A DNA stretch of 64,000 nucleotides, taken from Paenibacillus oralis. GTDB taxonomy: Bacteria; Bacillota; Bacilli; Paenibacillales; Paenibacillaceae. Shown in pieces: positions 62,522-64,000 of the stretch. Location: the NCBI RefSeq assembly GCF_003863965.1, contig NZ_RRCN01000001.1:4112304-4176303 (forward strand), in the 5' to 3' direction. The notes under the pieces were generated by a model. The model searched no databases. It saw only the letters and a list, made by a program, of their open reading frames with translations, and had not been told where the DNA came from. Positions within the stretch are counted from its first letter, which is position 1. Every line of letters begins with the position of its first letter. The translations under genes were made by a program, and so were the position numbers.

Positions 62522-64000
62522 ATGGATAAATTGATCCTTATAGATGGCAACAGCATTATTTACCGGGCGTTTTTTGCGATGCCGCCGCTGACGAACTCCG
62601 GCGGGCTGCACACGAATGCCGTTTACGGTTTTACCAATATGCTGCTCCGGCTCATTCAGGAGGAGCAGCCCACTCACATTCTGGTCGCGTTTGACGCGGG
62701 CAAAACGACGTTTCGCCATGAAGGCTACCAGGAGTATAAGGGCGGCCGGGAAAAAACGCCGCCGGAGCTGTCGGAACAGTTCCCGCTGATGCGGGAGCTG
62801 CTGGAAAGCTTCGGCATCGCCTGGTTTGAACTGCCCGGCTACGAGGCCGACGACATCATTGGCACGCTGAGCAAACAGGCCGAGGATTCGGACCGCGAAG
62901 TGCTTGTCGTCACCGGGGACAAGGATATGCTGCAGGTGGTCACAGGCCGGGTCAAGGTGGCGCTAACCCGCAAGGGCGTTAGCGAAGTGGAGCCTTACGG
63001 GCCGAAGGAAATTGAAGAGCGGTACGGCCTTAAGCCGCTGCAAATCATCGACCTGAAGGGACTGATGGGCGATACGTCCGACAATATCCCGGGCGTGCCG
63101 GGCATCGGGGAGAAGACGGCGCTGAAGCTGCTGCATCAATTCGGCTCCGTGGAGGAAGTATTGGCCCATACCGATGAGCTCAAGGGCAAAATGAAGGAGA
63201 ATCTCGTGAACCATGCCGAGGATGCGCGGCTCAGCAAGCAGTTGGCGACGATTTTCCGCGAAGTGCCGGTGGAGCGGTCCTGGGAGGATATGCAATTCTC
63301 CGGCATTGAAGAGGACAAAGCGGTTCCGATGCTGCGCAAGCTGGAATTCAAATCGCTGCTGGAGCGCTTGTCCTTTACCGCGGGAGCTGGCGGGAACGCC
63401 GCGGCGGATGCGGATGCGGCCCAGGCGGCGGACATCAACGTGACGATGGTGGACGCGGACACCTTGCCGGAAGTATCCGGGCAGCTTGCGGAAGTAGAAG
63501 GGATGATCATCGAGTCTTACGGGGATAATCCGCATCATGCCACGCTGATGGGGCTGCTGCTGTCGACGCCGAAGCGGCATTTTTTCCTGCCCTTTGAATT
63601 GCTGAAGCGGGAGGAAGCGGCGGATGTGCTGTCCTGGCTGGCGGACGAAAACATCCCCAAACGCGGATACGATCTGCATCGCGCCGATCTTGCGTTGTTT
63701 TGGCAGGGCATCACTTTTGCCGGCGCGGAGCATGACGTCCAGCTTGCCGCTTATTTGCTCGATCCGACGGAAAACGACCAGACGATCAGCGGACTGGCCG
63801 TAAAATACGGTCTTCCGCACGTGCCTGCGGATGAAGACGTGTACGGCAAAGGCGCGAAATTCAAGGTGCCCGATCCCGAGACGCTCGGCCGGCATTTGGC
63901 CCGCAAAGGGGACGCCCTGCTGCGCATCGTTCCGCTTCAGCGCGCCGATTTGGAGAAATACGAAATGCACGGGCTGTTTTATGATCTGGAGATGCCGCTG
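62522..64000 (+). CDS. polA: DNA polymerase I, 5' part (runs off the window)
   Basis: The first 493 codons of PolA. The 5'-3' exonuclease domain (about residues 1-290) opens KLILIDGNSIIYRAFFAMPPL and has GYEADDIIGTL, VVTGDKDMLQVV and DLKGLMGDTSDNIPGVPGIGEKTA (helix-hairpin-helix). An Ala/Asp-rich linker (about 295-310, GGNAAADADAAQAAD) follows, then the 3'-5' exonuclease-like domain, which lacks the clear acidic metal ligands, as in other Bacillus-type PolA. The polymerase domain lies beyond 64000. The ATG follows GAGGTGTAGT. Confidence 0.96.
   Translation, partial: MDKLILIDGNSIIYRAFFAMPPLTNSGGLHTNAVYGFTNMLLRLIQEEQPTHILVAFDAGKTTFRHEGYQEYKGGREKTPPELSEQFPLMRELLESFGIAWFELPGYEADDIIGTLSKQAEDSDREVLVVTGDKDMLQVVTGRVKVALTRKGVSEVEPYGPKEIEERYGLKPLQIIDLKGLMGDTSDNIPGVPGIGEKTALKLLHQFGSVEEVLAHTDELKGKMKENLVNHAEDARLSKQLATIFREVPVERSWEDMQFSGIEEDKAVPMLRKLEFKSLLERLSFTAGAGGNAAADADAAQAADINVTMVDADTLPEVSGQLAEVEGMIIESYGDNPHHATLMGLLLSTPKRHFFLPFELLKREEAADVLSWLADENIPKRGYDLHRADLALFWQGITFAGAEHDVQLAAYLLDPTENDQTISGLAVKYGLPHVPADEDVYGKGAKFKVPDPETLGRHLARKGDALLRIVPLQRADLEKYEMHGLFYDLEMPL

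Overview
The window looks like chromosomal DNA from a spore-forming, facultatively anaerobic Firmicute, most likely Paenibacillus or a close relative. The evidence is gene content and order, not a database search. A large part follows Bacillus subtilis order: ytoI, ytpI, ytrI/ytrH, dnaE, accD-accA, pyk, fxsA, ytvI, citZ-icd-mdh, pho genes, polA. A spore-associated yheA/B/C/D locus and a SleB-type cortex hydrolase are also present. Base composition is moderately GC-rich, and Shine-Dalgarno sequences are strong (AAGGAGG type). No rRNA, tRNA, CRISPR array or intact insertion sequence was seen.

Layout. 1-12.2 kb: HydE and FdhD maturation factors, a short UvrC-like nuclease, an ECF sigma factor with a DUF4179 partner, an AT-rich aminoglycoside adenylyltransferase/methyltransferase pair, a SleB-like hydrolase, pyridoxine kinase, a YfcE-type phosphodiesterase, a stalk-domain surface protein and a HAD phosphatase. 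12.3-15.1 kb: a secreted GH85 endo-beta-N-acetylglucosaminidase. 15.1-23.6 kb: a minus-strand run of five YheC/YheD ATP-grasp proteins with a GNAT acetyltransferase, divergent from yheB-yheA. 24.6-31 kb: acetolactate synthase, a HemY-type porphyrinogen oxidase coupled to a radical SAM/SPASM protein, a three-gene DUF2249 operon and ywiC; the last two are divergent and each has a well-placed FNR-type site. 31-44 kb: YtoI, YtpI, YtrI/YtrH, DnaE with unusual low-complexity inserts, a YutG/PgpA-like protein, a DUF2007-like protein, AccD, AccA, Pyk. 44-51 kb: thioesterase, FxsA, a T-box leader joined to a wrecked argS, YtvI, then the TCA genes citZ-icd-mdh with a consensus cre site upstream. 51.7-64 kb: a membrane protein, XRE regulator, glycosyltransferase, SDR oxidoreductase, class I fumarase coupled to phoR, phoP with a likely PHO box, a CBS/chemotaxis-type protein, pstB-phoU behind a four-repeat PHO box, and the 5' part of polA.

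How the genes fit together. Three themes recur. One is oxygen-limited metabolism: FNR-type sites, HemY plus radical SAM, YwiC, DUF2249 proteins, FdhD and HydE. The second is sporulation: the YheA-D set, YtrH/YtrI, YtvI and the SleB-like hydrolase. The third is phosphate control: PhoR/PhoP, PstB/PhoU and PHO boxes. Intergenic DNA is crowded with at least four dispersed repeat families and two MITE-like inverted-repeat elements, several beside promoters. The strongest second-look items are the divergent FNR control region with its unknown small operon, the T-box/argS relic, the duplicated YheD-YheC cassette and the repeat families.
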